DNA of 64,000 nucleotides from Dongia mobilis (GCF_004363235.1 NZ_SNYW01000010.1:124001-188000); one strand, 5' to 3'. Shown: positions 30,625-39,845, counted from the stretch's first letter. Notes: a model not told the origin generated them from the sequence alone. A program made the numbers and translations.

Positions 30625-31293
30625 ATGTCGGAACTGGATCTGACCGACGCCGCCGCCATCATCGAGGACAATGGCAGCACCCAGGCCCGGGTGTTCGTCT
30701 ACCGCATCCAGCAGCGCAAGGGCCTGCCGCCCCTGCGCGGCGAGATCACGGCCACCGACGAGGCGGATGCCGAGCGGCAATTGCGCCTGAAACTGCTCTC
30801 GCCGCAGATCCCCGCCCATGTCGATCTGCGGGAACGGGCCGAGATCGAAGCCGCAGAAAGGGCCGCCAAGCGCCGCAACCTGCGGCAATTGCTGGATATC
30901 CTGCGCGCCCACCACGATTGGCTGCGCGGACTGGGTGGCGAGCGGGCCGATTTTACCGGCCGCAATCTCTCCGGGCTCAAATTGCCGCGCCTCGATCTCT
31001 CCATGGCCAATCTGGCCGGGTGCGATTTTTCGGGCGCCGATCTGTCGGAAAGCAAGCTGCAGGGGGCCAATCTGGCCGGGGTCAACCTGGCGGGGGCCAA
31101 CCTGCGGGATGCCGACCTTTCCGGTGCCGACCTCTCGGACGCCAACATGAAGGCAGCGAACCTTGCCGGCGCCAATCTGGAAGGCGCCGATCTGTGGCGC
31201 GCCAATCTGATGGGAGTCGAAGTGGCGCCCGAGGTGCTGCACCGCGCGCTGTCCTGCCGGCATCCCGGCAGCAACCAGCCGCCGGAGCAGTAA
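30625..31293 (+). CDS. Pentapeptide-repeat protein
   Basis: A 222-residue cytoplasmic protein with no signal peptide. Residues 1-100 are a charged domain with a coiled, arginine- and glutamate-rich stretch (ERAEIEAAERAAKRRN). Residues about 105-195 consist of A(D/N)LxX pentapeptides (for example ADLSGADLSDANMKAANLA), which form a right-handed quadrilateral beta-helix. Some such proteins mimic DNA and protect gyrase or topoisomerase IV. It lies 131 bases upstream of parE on the same strand, which makes that idea attractive but unproven. AAGGAG precedes the ATG. Confidence 0.85.
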   Translation: MSELDLTDAAAIIEDNGSTQARVFVYRIQQRKGLPPLRGEITATDEADAERQLRLKLLSPQIPAHVDLRERAEIEAAERAAKRRNLRQLLDILRAHHDWLRGLGGERADFTGRNLSGLKLPRLDLSMANLAGCDFSGADLSESKLQGANLAGVNLAGANLRDADLSGADLSDANMKAANLAGANLEGADLWRANLMGVEVAPEVLHRALSCRHPGSNQPPEQ

Positions 31294-31424
31294 GCCTTTT
31301 TAAATCAATCGACTAGCAATGGCTTGCGAGGGGCAGGCTGAGGTCGCTATCACTGCGCCCCACGACACCCGGCCGGCTGATCCGAGTCGGGTGATTTCCC
31401 AAGATTCTGGCGCACCGGAGTACC

Positions 31425-33410
31425 ATGAGCGATCTTTTCGAGAATGCCGGCAGGAAGGGCAGCGACTATTCGGCCAAGGACATCGAGGTCCTCGAAGGGC
31501 TGGAACCGGTCCGGCGCCGTCCCGGCATGTATATCGGCGGCACGGATGAGCGCGCGCTGCATCACCTGGTTGCCGAAGTGCTCGACAACTCGATGGACGA
31601 GGCCGTCGCCGGCCATGCCAGCCGCATCGAAGTCGAACTCGACAGGGATGGCTATGTCACCGTGCGTGACAATGGCCGCGGTATCCCGATCGACCCGCAT
31701 CCCAAGTTCAAGGACAAGTCGGCGCTCGAGGTGATCCTCACCACGCTGCACTCCGGTGGCAAATTCTCGGGCAAGGTCTACCAGACCTCGGGCGGCCTAC
31801 ATGGTGTCGGCTCATCGGTCGTGAACGCGCTGGCCGACGACCTTGTGGTCGAGGTGGCAAAGGAGAAGCAGCTCTGGGTGCAGAGCTACAAGCGCGGCAA
31901 GCCCACCAGCAAGTTGGAGAACAGAGGCAACGTCAATCGGCGCGGCACCTCGATACGCTTTCACCCGGACCCCGAGATCTTCGGCAAGCAGGCACATTTC
32001 AAGCCGGCCCGGCTTTACCGCATGTGCCGCTCCAAGGCCTATCTCTACCGCGGCGTCGAGATCAGGTGGAAATGCGACCCGGCACTTGTGAATGAAAGTG
32101 ACGAGATCCCGGCCGAGGCGGTTCTGCACTTCCCCGGCGGGCTCATGGACTACCTTGCCATGACGCTGGGCAACCGCAAGACGATCACGGCGGCGCCTTT
32201 CTCCGGCCAGGCTGAATTTCCCGACGAACAGGGGCGCCTGGAATGGGCGATTGCCTGGCCGGTCGATGAAGACGGCTTCATGAACTCCTACTGCAACACG
32301 GTGCCGACGCCCGAGGGCGGCACCCATGAAAGCGGCTTGCGCACCGGCATCACGCGTTCACTGAAGGCCTATGGCGAACTGGTCGGCAATCGCAAGATCG
32401 GCCTCGTCACCTCGGACGATATCTGCGGCGGCGCTGCGATGCTGCTTTCGGTTTTCATCCGCGATCCGCAGTTCCAGGGCCAGACCAAGGAAAGGCTGGC
32501 CTCGCCCGAGGCAACGCGTCTGGTCGACAACATGATCAAGGATCATTTCGACCACTGGCTGTCGAACGACCCCAATCGCGCCAGGGATCTCCTGGAGCGG
32601 GTGATCGAGAAGGCGGAAGAGCGCCAGCGCAAGAAGCAGGACAAGGAATTGTCCCGCAAGACGGCGACGCGGCGCCTTCGCCTGCCCGGCAAGCTCGCCG
32701 ATTGCTCCAAGGATGCGATGGCGGGAACCGAATTGTTCCTGGTCGAAGGCGACAGTGCCGGTGGCTCGGCCAAGCAGGCACGCAACCGCGAGACCCAGGC
32801 AGTGCTGCCGCTGCGCGGGAAAATCCTCAACGTGGCCGCCGCCTCGGCCGACAAGCTCGCCGCCAACCAGGAACTGATCGACCTCCTGCAGGCGCTGGGC
32901 TGCGGAACGCGCGACAAGTACAGCGAAGAGCGGTTGCGTTACGAGAAGATCATCATCATGACGGACGCCGATGTCGACGGCGCCCATATCGCCTCGCTGC
33001 TGATGACCTTCTTCTATCGCGAGATGCCGCAGCTGATCGAGAACGGTCATCTCTATCTCGCGCAGCCGCCGCTCTACCGCCTCGCCCAGGGCGGCAAGAT
33101 CGCCTATGCCCAGGACGACGCCCACAAGGAAGCCCTGCTGGCCGGGGATTTCTCGGGCCGCGGCAAGGTCGAGATCAGCCGGTTCAAGGGCTTGGGCGAA
33201 ATGCCGGCGACGCAGCTGAAGGAAACCACCATGGACCCGAAGCGGCGGACGCTGCTCAAGGTCCGCATCCCGCACAAGTACAATGAGGAAGAGCGCGACG
33301 AGGCGCGGGAGACTGCGGATCTGGTTGAACGCCTGATGGGCCGGAAGCCGGAGCTGCGTTTCCAGTACATCCAGGAGAACGCCCGGTTTGCACAGAATCT
33401 GGACATTTAA
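31425..33410 (+). CDS. parE: DNA topoisomerase IV subunit B
   Basis: A 661-residue type IIA topoisomerase ATPase subunit. The GHKL ATPase domain has RRRPGMYIGG, the Mg-binding asparagine motif EVLDNSMDEA, and GGLHGVGSSVVNALAD. The TOPRIM domain has LVEGDSAGGSAKQARNRETQ and IIIMTDADVDGAHI. Length near 660 and lack of the GyrB C-terminal insert support ParE over GyrB. It decatenates chromosomes with ParC, whose gene is not in the window. Confidence 0.95.
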   Translation: MSDLFENAGRKGSDYSAKDIEVLEGLEPVRRRPGMYIGGTDERALHHLVAEVLDNSMDEAVAGHASRIEVELDRDGYVTVRDNGRGIPIDPHPKFKDKSALEVILTTLHSGGKFSGKVYQTSGGLHGVGSSVVNALADDLVVEVAKEKQLWVQSYKRGKPTSKLENRGNVNRRGTSIRFHPDPEIFGKQAHFKPARLYRMCRSKAYLYRGVEIRWKCDPALVNESDEIPAEAVLHFPGGLMDYLAMTLGNRKTITAAPFSGQAEFPDEQGRLEWAIAWPVDEDGFMNSYCNTVPTPEGGTHESGLRTGITRSLKAYGELVGNRKIGLVTSDDICGGAAMLLSVFIRDPQFQGQTKERLASPEATRLVDNMIKDHFDHWLSNDPNRARDLLERVIEKAEERQRKKQDKELSRKTATRRLRLPGKLADCSKDAMAGTELFLVEGDSAGGSAKQARNRETQAVLPLRGKILNVAAASADKLAANQELIDLLQALGCGTRDKYSEERLRYEKIIIMTDADVDGAHIASLLMTFFYREMPQLIENGHLYLAQPPLYRLAQGGKIAYAQDDAHKEALLAGDFSGRGKVEISRFKGLGEMPATQLKETTMDPKRRTLLKVRIPHKYNEEERDEARETADLVERLMGRKPELRFQYIQENARFAQNLDI

Positions 33411-33442
33411 GAATCTGGATGTCTGAGGACCTGGGCGTCCAG
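33395..33442. repeat. Three degenerate 16-bp tandem units after parE
   Basis: Units at 33395-33410, 33411-33426 and 33427-33442 share the pattern GAATCTGGA-like and differ only by transitions. The parE stop is in the first unit. This looks like an old slippage duplication of the parE 3' end. Confidence 0.5.
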
Positions 33443-33623
33443 CGTCGTTAAACCATTTCACGCCTCACGGCCTAACATTATTGTGTGGGCCGCCATCCGA
33501 ACCGAACAGCCGGTGGATCGACTAACGGGATGACTGTACCTGGCCAGTTCAGACTTGCGGCTCACGCCGGCCAGCGTACTTGCCTTATAATCCCTAGTAA
33601 CTCCCGGTTGAGGTATGGCGGCC

Positions 33624-34490
33624 ATGTCGCTCGTTCAGCACATTTCATTCAAATCATTCATTGGCGCCCTGGCAATCATCCTGGCCGGTGCGACGGCAGC
33701 AACGGCCGAACCGGTTGCTCAGGTCATCCGCCTGTCAGGCAATGCCGAAATCCAGCGTGGAAACAGCAAGGGGCCATTGCTACTGGGCGCAGCACTCGAG
33801 CCCGGCGACATTGTCGTCACTGCCGCGGACGGCCGGCTGCGTTTGCAGCTCATCGATGGCTCGACCATCAATCTGGGATCGCAATCCACCCTGACCATGG
33901 CGGCCGTTCAGTCGGCCGGCCCGGGTACCGACCGGCAGATCGAACTGGAACTCGGCCAGGGTGCGATCAGGACTTTCGCGGCGCCCGCGACGCCCAAGTC
34001 GCGCTTCGAAATCAGGACGCCGCTGGCTGTCACTGCAGTTCGCGGCACGGAATGGGGCATCCTTGCCAATAGCCAGTACAGTGACGTCATCATCCTTTCC
34101 GGGCGCGTCGGCATCAGGCGCAACATCATCTCGGGCGAAAGCGCCATTTCGCTGACCCGGAGCCTCGGTACCCGCGTGACGGCCGAGGGGCTCGGCCCCG
34201 TCGGCCGCTGGTCACCCGATCAGATGGCCGAGTTCGACGCGGCGACCGCTGTCCCCGGCGCCGAGATTCCGTTCAACCCGGATGCCGCGCCGGCGTTGAA
34301 TCTGGCTCCCATCCCGCCGGCGCCGCGCAAGGCGGGCGCGGATGACGGGAAGAAGGCCACGCACTGCATCAACCCGACCAATCCGGGTTGCAGCAATATC
34401 GGCGGGCGGGGCGATCGTGGAGGCGGATATGGCGGCCACAATGGCGAGAAAGGTGGCGAGCACGAATCCGGAAACGACAACAATAGCTAG
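33624..34490 (+). CDS. Exported FecR-domain protein
   Basis: A 288-residue protein with a signal peptide (hydrophobic stretch FIGALAIILAGATA, cleavage after ATAEP-like region). Residues about 30-170 form a FecR domain: VIRLSGNAEIQRG, LGAALEPGDIVVTAADGRLRL and the core FEIRTPLAVTAVRGTEW. The C-terminal 90 residues are proline- and glycine-rich and low complexity (GGRGDRGGGYGGHNGEKGG). No FecI sigma factor or TonB receptor accompanies it, so it is not a classical iron-citrate anti-sigma factor; exported FecR domains of this kind are thought to bind polymers or act in surface assembly. The ATG at 33624 is favoured over 33615 by the position of GAGG. Confidence 0.78.
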   Translation: MSLVQHISFKSFIGALAIILAGATAATAEPVAQVIRLSGNAEIQRGNSKGPLLLGAALEPGDIVVTAADGRLRLQLIDGSTINLGSQSTLTMAAVQSAGPGTDRQIELELGQGAIRTFAAPATPKSRFEIRTPLAVTAVRGTEWGILANSQYSDVIILSGRVGIRRNIISGESAISLTRSLGTRVTAEGLGPVGRWSPDQMAEFDAATAVPGAEIPFNPDAAPALNLAPIPPAPRKAGADDGKKATHCINPTNPGCSNIGGRGDRGGGYGGHNGEKGGEHESGNDNNS

Positions 34491-34580
34491 GTGAACTGGC
34501 GCACTGCAGCGACAACGGCGTTGCAGACAGGTTCGCTGCAACAGCACTTGGCAGGATGATAGGTTGATTTGCGCGGCGCG

Positions 34581-34913
34581 CTAGACGTCGCTGTTCACGA
34601 TCAGCAGGTCGAGGTCGCGCGGGGCATAAAGCGTCGTGCCATTCTCGAAAGCGAAATAGGCATGGCCGGAGACGTCTTCGCCTGTCGCAGTGACCAGTTG
34701 CTCGACAACGCCGGCATCAACGACGGTGGCGTCGGTAACGATGCGAACGCTCAGATCCTCGGCCTCGCCTTCGATGACGATGGCCCCGGAACTATCCGGC
34801 AGCAGGTCGGCAAGCGACAGGCTGATGGCATTGTCGGCCACTGGCTCGGCCGCGGGCGGCAAGCCCTCAGCCAGTTCCCCGCTCGGCTCCAGAATATCGC
34901 CAATGCCACTCAT
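34581..34913 (-). CDS. Small acidic protein resembling a stand-alone type I secretion C-terminal domain
   Basis: A 110-residue acidic protein with no recognisable signal peptide. The pattern ISLSLADLLPD, AIVIEGEAEDLSVRI, HAYFAFENGTTLYAPRDLDLL resembles the last 100 residues of large type I-secreted adhesins (domain with GxAgDxV and a terminal LYV strand). Here the domain stands alone. It is convergent with the first FecR gene and co-directional with the second one (35170), 256 bases away. The start at 34913 has ACGGA just upstream. Function is unknown; secretion is an inference from pattern only. Confidence 0.55.
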   Translation of the reverse strand: MSGIGDILEPSGELAEGLPPAAEPVADNAISLSLADLLPDSSGAIVIEGEAEDLSVRIVTDATVVDAGVVEQLVTATGEDVSGHAYFAFENGTTLYAPRDLDLLIVNSDV

Positions 34914-35061
34914 GTTCCGTCCCACCCGTTGCAAAGATGTTGCGGCCCATTCCGACCGCTAGTTGAGGATAGCCCTTTCCTGTCGGGCTTTGTACCTGCA
35001 TCCAGTGGAAGTTCCGCGATTCAAGCACACTATTTTGTGACAAATCGCATTTTCGTCGTAA

Positions 35062-35081
35062 TTCCATCAAATTTGATGGAA
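35062..35081. promoter_or_regulatory. Perfect 20-bp palindrome in intergenic DNA
   Basis: TTCCATCAAATTTGATGGAA is a complete palindrome. It lies 149 bases upstream of the small acidic gene (34913, minus) and 88 bases downstream of the second FecR stop. Its AT-rich centre and full symmetry suggest a dimeric repressor operator rather than a terminator, as no T-run follows. Confidence 0.5.
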
Positions 35082-35100
35082 AGACTGGCAGCGACGCAAA

Positions 35101-35128
35101 GAGCCACCGGCTGGTAGGCCGGTGGCTC
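35101..35128 (-). terminator. Hairpin downstream of second FecR gene
   Basis: An 11-bp perfect stem (GAGCCACCGGC at 35101-35111 with GCCGGTGGCTC at 35118-35128) has a six-base loop. It is 41 bases after the FecR stop on the minus strand and is followed there by TTTG. The T-run is short, so efficiency is uncertain. Confidence 0.6.
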
Positions 35129-35169
35129 TGCTGGGTGACTTGAATTTGCAGGGATTGGTGGGTCGGGGC

Positions 35170-36018
35170 TCAGTAGCCGCCATCCTTGTCCCGGTCCTTG
35201 TCCGTGCCGTATTTGCTCTTGCCGTAGGCCGGAGTCTTTGTGGCAAAGGGCGGCAGGTCTTCTGCCTTTATGACGCCGGCCTCGATTGCCGCGGGCAGGC
35301 CCAGGGCGCGTGGGGTGGCCGGCTGGCCCGGCACGGATGTCGCGGCCAAAAGCGTGCGATCCATGCGGCGGATGGCATCCGTCGGCACCGCACCGCGCGG
35401 CAATGCGGAAAGGTCGGCGCCGGCCAGCGGATTGAAGAGCGAACCATCAACGTCACCGCGCGTGTTCAGGAACATGGCGGCACCCGCAGGCACGGTGAAT
35501 TTGGTGCCGCGACGGCTGCGGATTTCAACGCTGCCCTCTTCGACGGCGATGTAGGTTTCACCGATATCGGTCACATACATGCTGAAGATCGTGCCGCGCA
35601 CGGCAGCGACGGCCGAGGGCGTCCGTATGGTGTAGGCGGGCTTGGCGAAACTTCCGGTGGCAAAGCGAACCGCGCCCGATGTTACCTCCAGGGTGAACTT
35701 GCCGATGCTGTCGGCTGCCTGGCCGACGAAATCGAGCACCGTCAGTTCCGCCTCCTCGCCGAGGGCTAGCTCGGTACCATCCGCCATCGCCAACAAGGCA
35801 GCGCTGCCGGCGCCCGTGCGGATGGTATCCGCCGCGTTGACACCGCCACCGGGCTCAAGCTGGCCGTCACCGGCCGACGCATTGTTGACGACAAGTGTCG
35901 CGGCGCCGGCTGGCCCGTCAGCCAGTACGGGCGAGGTGAAGGAAAGCACGGTGAGGGCCAGCAGCCCCGAAATCGAGATACTGCATCGGCCAGTGTTGTG
36001 AGTGTGCGCGTTCATCAT
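35170..36018 (-). CDS. Exported FecR-domain protein (second copy)
   Basis: A 282-residue protein with a signal peptide (SGLLALTVLSFTSPVLADG). Residues about 40-170 form a FecR domain: DTIRTGAGSAALLAMADGTE, then YTIRTPSAVAAVRGTIFSMY, the family core. The C-terminal part (PPFATKTPAYGKSKYGTDKD) is charged and tyrosine/lysine-rich. No sigma factor or receptor is next to it. A CRP/FNR-type site lies 62-77 bases upstream of its start, and a hairpin follows it, so it looks like an independently regulated gene. The ATG at 36018 or 36015 begins a normal signal peptide. Confidence 0.78.
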   Translation of the reverse strand: MMNAHTHNTGRCSISISGLLALTVLSFTSPVLADGPAGAATLVVNNASAGDGQLEPGGGVNAADTIRTGAGSAALLAMADGTELALGEEAELTVLDFVGQAADSIGKFTLEVTSGAVRFATGSFAKPAYTIRTPSAVAAVRGTIFSMYVTDIGETYIAVEEGSVEIRSRRGTKFTVPAGAAMFLNTRGDVDGSLFNPLAGADLSALPRGAVPTDAIRRMDRTLLAATSVPGQPATPRALGLPAAIEAGVIKAEDLPPFATKTPAYGKSKYGTDKDRDKDGGY

Positions 36019-36079
36019 GACCCCGATATGGCGATGCCGCCGTCGGCAGCAAGGACATGATCCGGAGATCATACATATT

Positions 36080-36095
36080 TGTGACGCGAATCACT
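36080..36095. promoter_or_regulatory. CRP/FNR-family-like site upstream of second FecR gene
   Basis: TGTGACGCGAATCACT matches TGTGA-N6-TCACA at nine of ten specified bases. It is centred about 70 bases upstream of the FecR start codon, a normal place for an activator or repressor site. Which CRP/FNR-family protein would bind cannot be told. Confidence 0.4.
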
Positions 36096-36192
36096 GAACC
36101 TATCTGATGCGCTGCGCGCCGCAGCGCACGCTGCATCTCAGCACCGGCGCCAATCAGTTAACTTTCTGATATCATGAAATAAAGGAGAGAGA

Positions 36193-36269
36193 TGGTCGGA
36201 GCGACTGGATTCGAACCAGCGACCCCCAGACCCCCAGTCTGATGCGCTACCAGGCTGCGCTACGCTCCG
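36193..36269 (-). tRNA. tRNA-Pro (anticodon GGG)
   Basis: A 77-base tRNA folds cleanly: acceptor CGGAGCG with CGCTCCG, discriminator A, and an encoded CCA (ending at 36193). The D-arm is GCGCAGCCTGGTAGCGC, the anticodon loop is CTGGGGG between TCAGA and TCTGG giving anticodon GGG, and the T-arm includes GGTTCGAATCC. It reads CCC/CCU proline codons. It is downstream of merR on the same strand, the usual alphaproteobacterial position, and could be an integration target, though no integrase is next to it. Confidence 0.96.
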
Positions 36270-36448
36270 ACACTCTCAATCTCGGGTGACAGCCCGCCGG
36301 CCGCCCCGTTGCCGCTCGGCTGGGTCCGGACGTGGTCCGGACCAGGGGGTGCCGATGGCGGGCCCTATATAGCGACCCTCATGGGCGCATGCAATGAAAA
36401 GGACCCGTGCGGGCCAATGGCATGGACCGGCAGCTGCCGGTCCACCCC

Positions 36449-37081
36449 TCAGCCCAGGACCTTGCGCAGGCGGTCGCGCAATTCCTCGAGTTCGGCGGTG
36501 ATCGCCTTCACTTCGCGGATCTGCCGCTCGTCCAGTGCGGCAGCCTTGAACAGCGGCAGGTCGAGCATGGCCTGCGCCTGGCCCACCTTGGCGGCAAGGG
36601 CCGGATCCAGCGCATGATCTGCCGCCGGCTGGCCATCCTCGGCGGATCCCGCAACCATTGCGGCCGCCAGGGCCGCCTCGCCACCACCGACACCGTCCAG
36701 TTCGGGTCCGTCCGGGCCCAGCCGCAAGGCGCCCTCGCGGATCAGCTTCTGGACGCCCTTGATGGTATAGCCCTGATCGTAAAGCAGGCCGCGGATGGCG
36801 CGGAGCAGGTCCACGTCTTCGGGCCGGTAGTAGCGCCGGCCGCCGCCGCGCTTCATCGGCTTGATCTGCGGGAACTTGGTTTCCCAGAAGCGCAGGACAT
36901 GCTGCGGTACTTCGAGATCGTCGGCGACCTCGCTGATGGTGCGGAACGCACCGGCAGCCTTCTCGACCCGTCGCGCGCTGGGGCGCCGGGAATCGATCCT
37001 GCCGGCCTCGTTCTTCGCGGCTGTCCGCGACTCGGCAGCGTCGGCCGCCACGGCCCGGACTCGTTCGGCTGGCGAGCTCAT
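36449..37081 (-). CDS. MerR-family transcriptional regulator
   Basis: A 210-residue regulator. The first 45 residues are a charged, probably disordered extension. The MerR winged-helix domain follows: [20 protein letters not shown], then [20 protein letters not shown]. The C-terminal part has a helix rich in E/R for dimerisation ([16 protein letters not shown]) and lacks the cysteine pattern of metal sensors. This is the MerR regularly found directly after ihfA in alphaproteobacteria; it overlaps ihfA by four bases. Its target is unknown. Confidence 0.92.
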   Translation of the reverse strand: MSSPAERVRAVAADAAESRTAAKNEAGRIDSRRPSARRVEKAAGAFRTISEVADDLEVPQHVLRFWETKFPQIKPMKRGGGRRYYRPEDVDLLRAIRGLLYDQGYTIKGVQKLIREGALRLGPDGPELDGVGGGEAALAAAMVAGSAEDGQPAADHALDPALAAKVGQAQAMLDLPLFKAAALDERQIREVKAITAELEELRDRLRKVLG

Positions 37082-37416
37082 GATTGTCTATCTGCGCCCT
37101 GATTGTCGGGCACCTTGCTCTCGGCGCCCTTGTTGACCCGGTCCTTGAGGACATGCGAGGCGCGGAACACCAGCACGCGGCGCGGCTTGATCGGTACCTC
37201 TTCGCCGGTCTTTGGATTGCGGCCGATCCGCTCGCCCTTCATGCGCACCAGGAAACTGCCGAAGGAGGAGATCTTGACGCTCTCGCCACGCACCAGCGCG
37301 TTCGACACTTCATCGAGCACCGTGTCGACCAGCTCGGCCGATTCGTTCCGCGATAGACCGACTTCCTGGTAGACGGCTTCGGCCAGATGCGCGCGCGTGA
37401 TTGTGTTGCCCTTCAT
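37078..37416 (-). CDS. ihfA: Integration host factor subunit alpha
   Basis: A 112-residue HU/IHF-family protein. The N-terminus [20 protein letters not shown], the [10 protein letters not shown] segment and the DNA-intercalating arm region [20 protein letters not shown] are diagnostic for IHF alpha. It bends DNA at specific sites with IhfB. The start at 37416 is preceded by AGGTGGGGAG; a longer reading from 37515 has no family support. It lies between fabH and the merR gene in a conserved order. Confidence 0.95.
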   Translation of the reverse strand: MKGNTITRAHLAEAVYQEVGLSRNESAELVDTVLDEVSNALVRGESVKISSFGSFLVRMKGERIGRNPKTGEEVPIKPRRVLVFRASHVLKDRVNKGAESKVPDNQGADRQS

Positions 37417-37579
37417 CTCCCCACCTGCCAGTTCGATTTCGCGTTCAAACGGCCATATTCCGGGCCTGTCACCGAATTGCAGTGAGAGCGTATCGTTTAC
37501 TCTGAAATCAGTCAATTAGAGAGCGATATTGATCTATGCTCCCATGTGTGAACCTGCGCGCGGCCGGGAATCCTTGGAT

Positions 37580-38557
37580 TCAGTAGCGAATCAGCGCCGA
37601 GCCCCAGGTGAAGCCGCCGCCCATGGCCTCCATCAGCACCAACTGGCCGCGCTGGATGCGGCCGTCATTCACCGCTTCGGCAAAGGCCAGCGGGATCGAG
37701 GCAGCCGAGGTATTGGCGTGACGATCGACCGTCACCACCACCTTCTCAGGCGGCAGCTTCAGCTTGTTGCCCATGCTGTCGATGATGCGGCGGTTGGCCT
37801 GGTGCGGCACCAGCCAGTCGACGTCCTCCGGGCTGATGCCGGCAGATGCGATCGCGGCATCGACCGCCGCCGCCAGATTGACCACGGCGTGACGAAAGAC
37901 TTCCTTGCCTTCCATGTGCACGACCCCGGTCGTTTGTGTCGCCGATGGGCCGCCATCTACATAGAGCTTGTCGTAATGCGCACCGTCGGAGAAGAGATGG
38001 GTGCATAGGACGCCGCGGTCCTTGGCATTGCCCTCGCCCTCGCCCGCCTCCAGGATCACCGCACCGGCGCCGTCGCCGAACAGCACGCAGGTGTTGCGGT
38101 CGTTCCAGTCGAGGATGCGCGAGAATGTCTCGGCGCCGATGACGAGCGCCCGTTTCGCCTGGCCGCAGCGCAGGAAATTGTCGGCCACGGCGAGGGCATA
38201 GACGAAGCCCGAGCAGACTGCCTGTACGTCGAGGGCAAAGCCGCCCTTCATGCCGAGGCGGTCCTGGACCTTGGTGGCCGTGGCCGGAAAGGTATGGTCC
38301 GGCGTCGTCGTCGCCAGCACGATGACGTCGAGATCTGCACCCCGGAGCCCGGCATGGTGCAGGGCCTGCTCGGCGGCGTGGACCGCCAGATCCGAGGTCA
38401 GCTCGCCATCCGCCGCAATGTGGCGCTGGCCGATCCCGGTGCGCTGCCGGATCCATTCGTCACTGGTGTCGATGCGCGCCGCCAGATCGGCGTTGGTGAC
38501 GATGTTCCTGGGCAGGTAACTGCCGGCCGACAGGACGATGGAGCGACGCGTATTCAT
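37580..38557 (-). CDS. fabH: Beta-ketoacyl-ACP synthase III
   Basis: A 325-residue FabH. The catalytic triad is visible: C115 in [11 protein letters not shown], His in VPHQANRRI near 250, and Asn in [11 protein letters not shown] near 280. It condenses acetyl-CoA with malonyl-ACP to start fatty-acid synthesis. It lies three bases after plsX and upstream of ihfA, so phospholipid and fatty-acid initiation are in one transcript. Confidence 0.97.
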   Translation of the reverse strand: MNTRRSIVLSAGSYLPRNIVTNADLAARIDTSDEWIRQRTGIGQRHIAADGELTSDLAVHAAEQALHHAGLRGADLDVIVLATTTPDHTFPATATKVQDRLGMKGGFALDVQAVCSGFVYALAVADNFLRCGQAKRALVIGAETFSRILDWNDRNTCVLFGDGAGAVILEAGEGEGNAKDRGVLCTHLFSDGAHYDKLYVDGGPSATQTTGVVHMEGKEVFRHAVVNLAAAVDAAIASAGISPEDVDWLVPHQANRRIIDSMGNKLKLPPEKVVVTVDRHANTSAASIPLAFAEAVNDGRIQRGQLVLMEAMGGGFTWGSALIRY

Positions 38558-38560
38558 GAT

Positions 38561-39610
38561 CTAGAGCGCCGCCGCCATGGCTTCGCCACCCGGCACCGCC
38601 ATCAACTGGGCGAGATCCTGCCGCATCCGTTCCATGGCGTCGTTCTGCACCATATTGACCGCCACGCCAATTGCATTGGCAAAGCCGAAGGAATCCGTCC
38701 CGCCATGGCTTTTGACGCAAATGCCGTTGAGGCCCATGAGAATCGCCCCGTTGTAGCGACGCGGGTCAACCTGGGCGCGCAGGCCGTTGAGAGCCGGGCG
38801 CGCAAACAGATAGGCCAGCTTGGACCAGATCGACATGGAAAAGGTCTGCTTCAGCCAGTGGCCATAGAGCTTGACCGTCCCTTCGATGGTTTTGAGCGCA
38901 ATATTGCCGGTAAAGCCGTCGGTCACCACAACGTCGACCGTGCCCTTGGCGATGTCATCTCCCTCGACGAAGCCGACGAAGCGGCCGGGCAGCGGCACGT
39001 CGCGAAGCATCGAGGCCGCAACCTTTACCGCGTCATGGCCTTTCAGTTCTTCAGCACCGACATTGAGGATGCCCATGCTGGGTTGCTGCACGCCGAGCAC
39101 GGCACGGGCGAAGACATTTCCCATGACCGCGAACTGGACCAGGTTGTTGGCGTCGCATTGCACGTTGGCACCCAGATCCAGCATGACGCTTTCCGAGCGC
39201 ATGGTCGGGAAAAACGAGGCAATGGCCGGGCGATCAATGCCGGGCATGGTCTTCAGCACGAATTTCGCCATCGCCATGAGGGCACCCGTATTGCCGGCGG
39301 AGACGACCGCGGCCGCCTCGCCGTCCTGAACGGCGTCGATGGCTAGCCGCATCGAGGAACCTCGACCGGCGCGAAGCGCCTGGCTCGGCTTGTCGTCCAT
39401 GGCGACGACAATGTCGGTATGACGGATAGTGCTGACCTTGGCGAGTTCGGGCAGCTCGCGCAGCAGCGGCTGCAGCCGCGCCTCGTCGCCGAACAGCAGG
39501 AAGTGGACATCGGGAAAGCGCTGGCGTGCGATCTCGGCACCCCTGACCACCATGTCAGGCGCGTTGTCGCCACCCATTGCGTCCAATGAAATAGCCAGGC
39601 TGGCGCTCAC
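38561..39610 (-). CDS. plsX: Phosphate acyltransferase PlsX
   Basis: A 349-residue PlsX. Typical motifs are ISLDAMGGDNAPDMVVRGAE at the start, SAGNTGALMAMAKF near residue 105, and GVNMVQND-like VNMVQNDAMERMRQDL near the end. It makes acyl-phosphate from acyl-ACP for phospholipid synthesis. It is 40 bases after rpmF and three before fabH, so a rpmF-plsX-fabH transcript is likely. Confidence 0.97.
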   Translation of the reverse strand: MSASLAISLDAMGGDNAPDMVVRGAEIARQRFPDVHFLLFGDEARLQPLLRELPELAKVSTIRHTDIVVAMDDKPSQALRAGRGSSMRLAIDAVQDGEAAAVVSAGNTGALMAMAKFVLKTMPGIDRPAIASFFPTMRSESVMLDLGANVQCDANNLVQFAVMGNVFARAVLGVQQPSMGILNVGAEELKGHDAVKVAASMLRDVPLPGRFVGFVEGDDIAKGTVDVVVTDGFTGNIALKTIEGTVKLYGHWLKQTFSMSIWSKLAYLFARPALNGLRAQVDPRRYNGAILMGLNGICVKSHGGTDSFGFANAIGVAVNMVQNDAMERMRQDLAQLMAVPGGEAMAAAL

Positions 39611-39650
39611 CCCTTACTCCTTCCCGGCCATGCTGCGAACGGGTCTGGAG

Positions 39651-39845
39651 TTAGGCTGCCTCGGCTTCCGAGCCCTGCGCAACCACTTCGCGGCCGTCGT
39701 AATGACCGCAGGAACCGCAGACATGATGCGGGCGCTTCAGTTCGCCACAATTCGGGCATTCGGCCGAAGCCGACACGGTCAGCGCGTGATGGGAACGACG
39801 CATGTTGCGGCGCGACTTGCTGACCTTCTTCTTGGGGACTGCCAT
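39651..39845 (-). CDS. rpmF: 50S ribosomal protein L32
   Basis: A 64-residue L32. It begins [20 protein letters not shown] and carries the zinc-ribbon [18 protein letters not shown]. It is a large-subunit protein. A strong intrinsic terminator-like hairpin with nine T residues lies only 15 bases upstream of its start codon, suggesting attenuation control. plsX and fabH follow in the same direction. Confidence 0.97.
   Translation of the reverse strand: MAVPKKKVSKSRRNMRRSHHALTVSASAECPNCGELKRPHHVCGSCGHYDGREVVAQGSEAEAA

Noticed and set aside
36193..36448. Integration site at tRNA-Pro
   Set aside because: No integrase, no direct repeat of the tRNA 3' end, and normal conserved neighbours on one side. 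There is no evidence of an integrated element.
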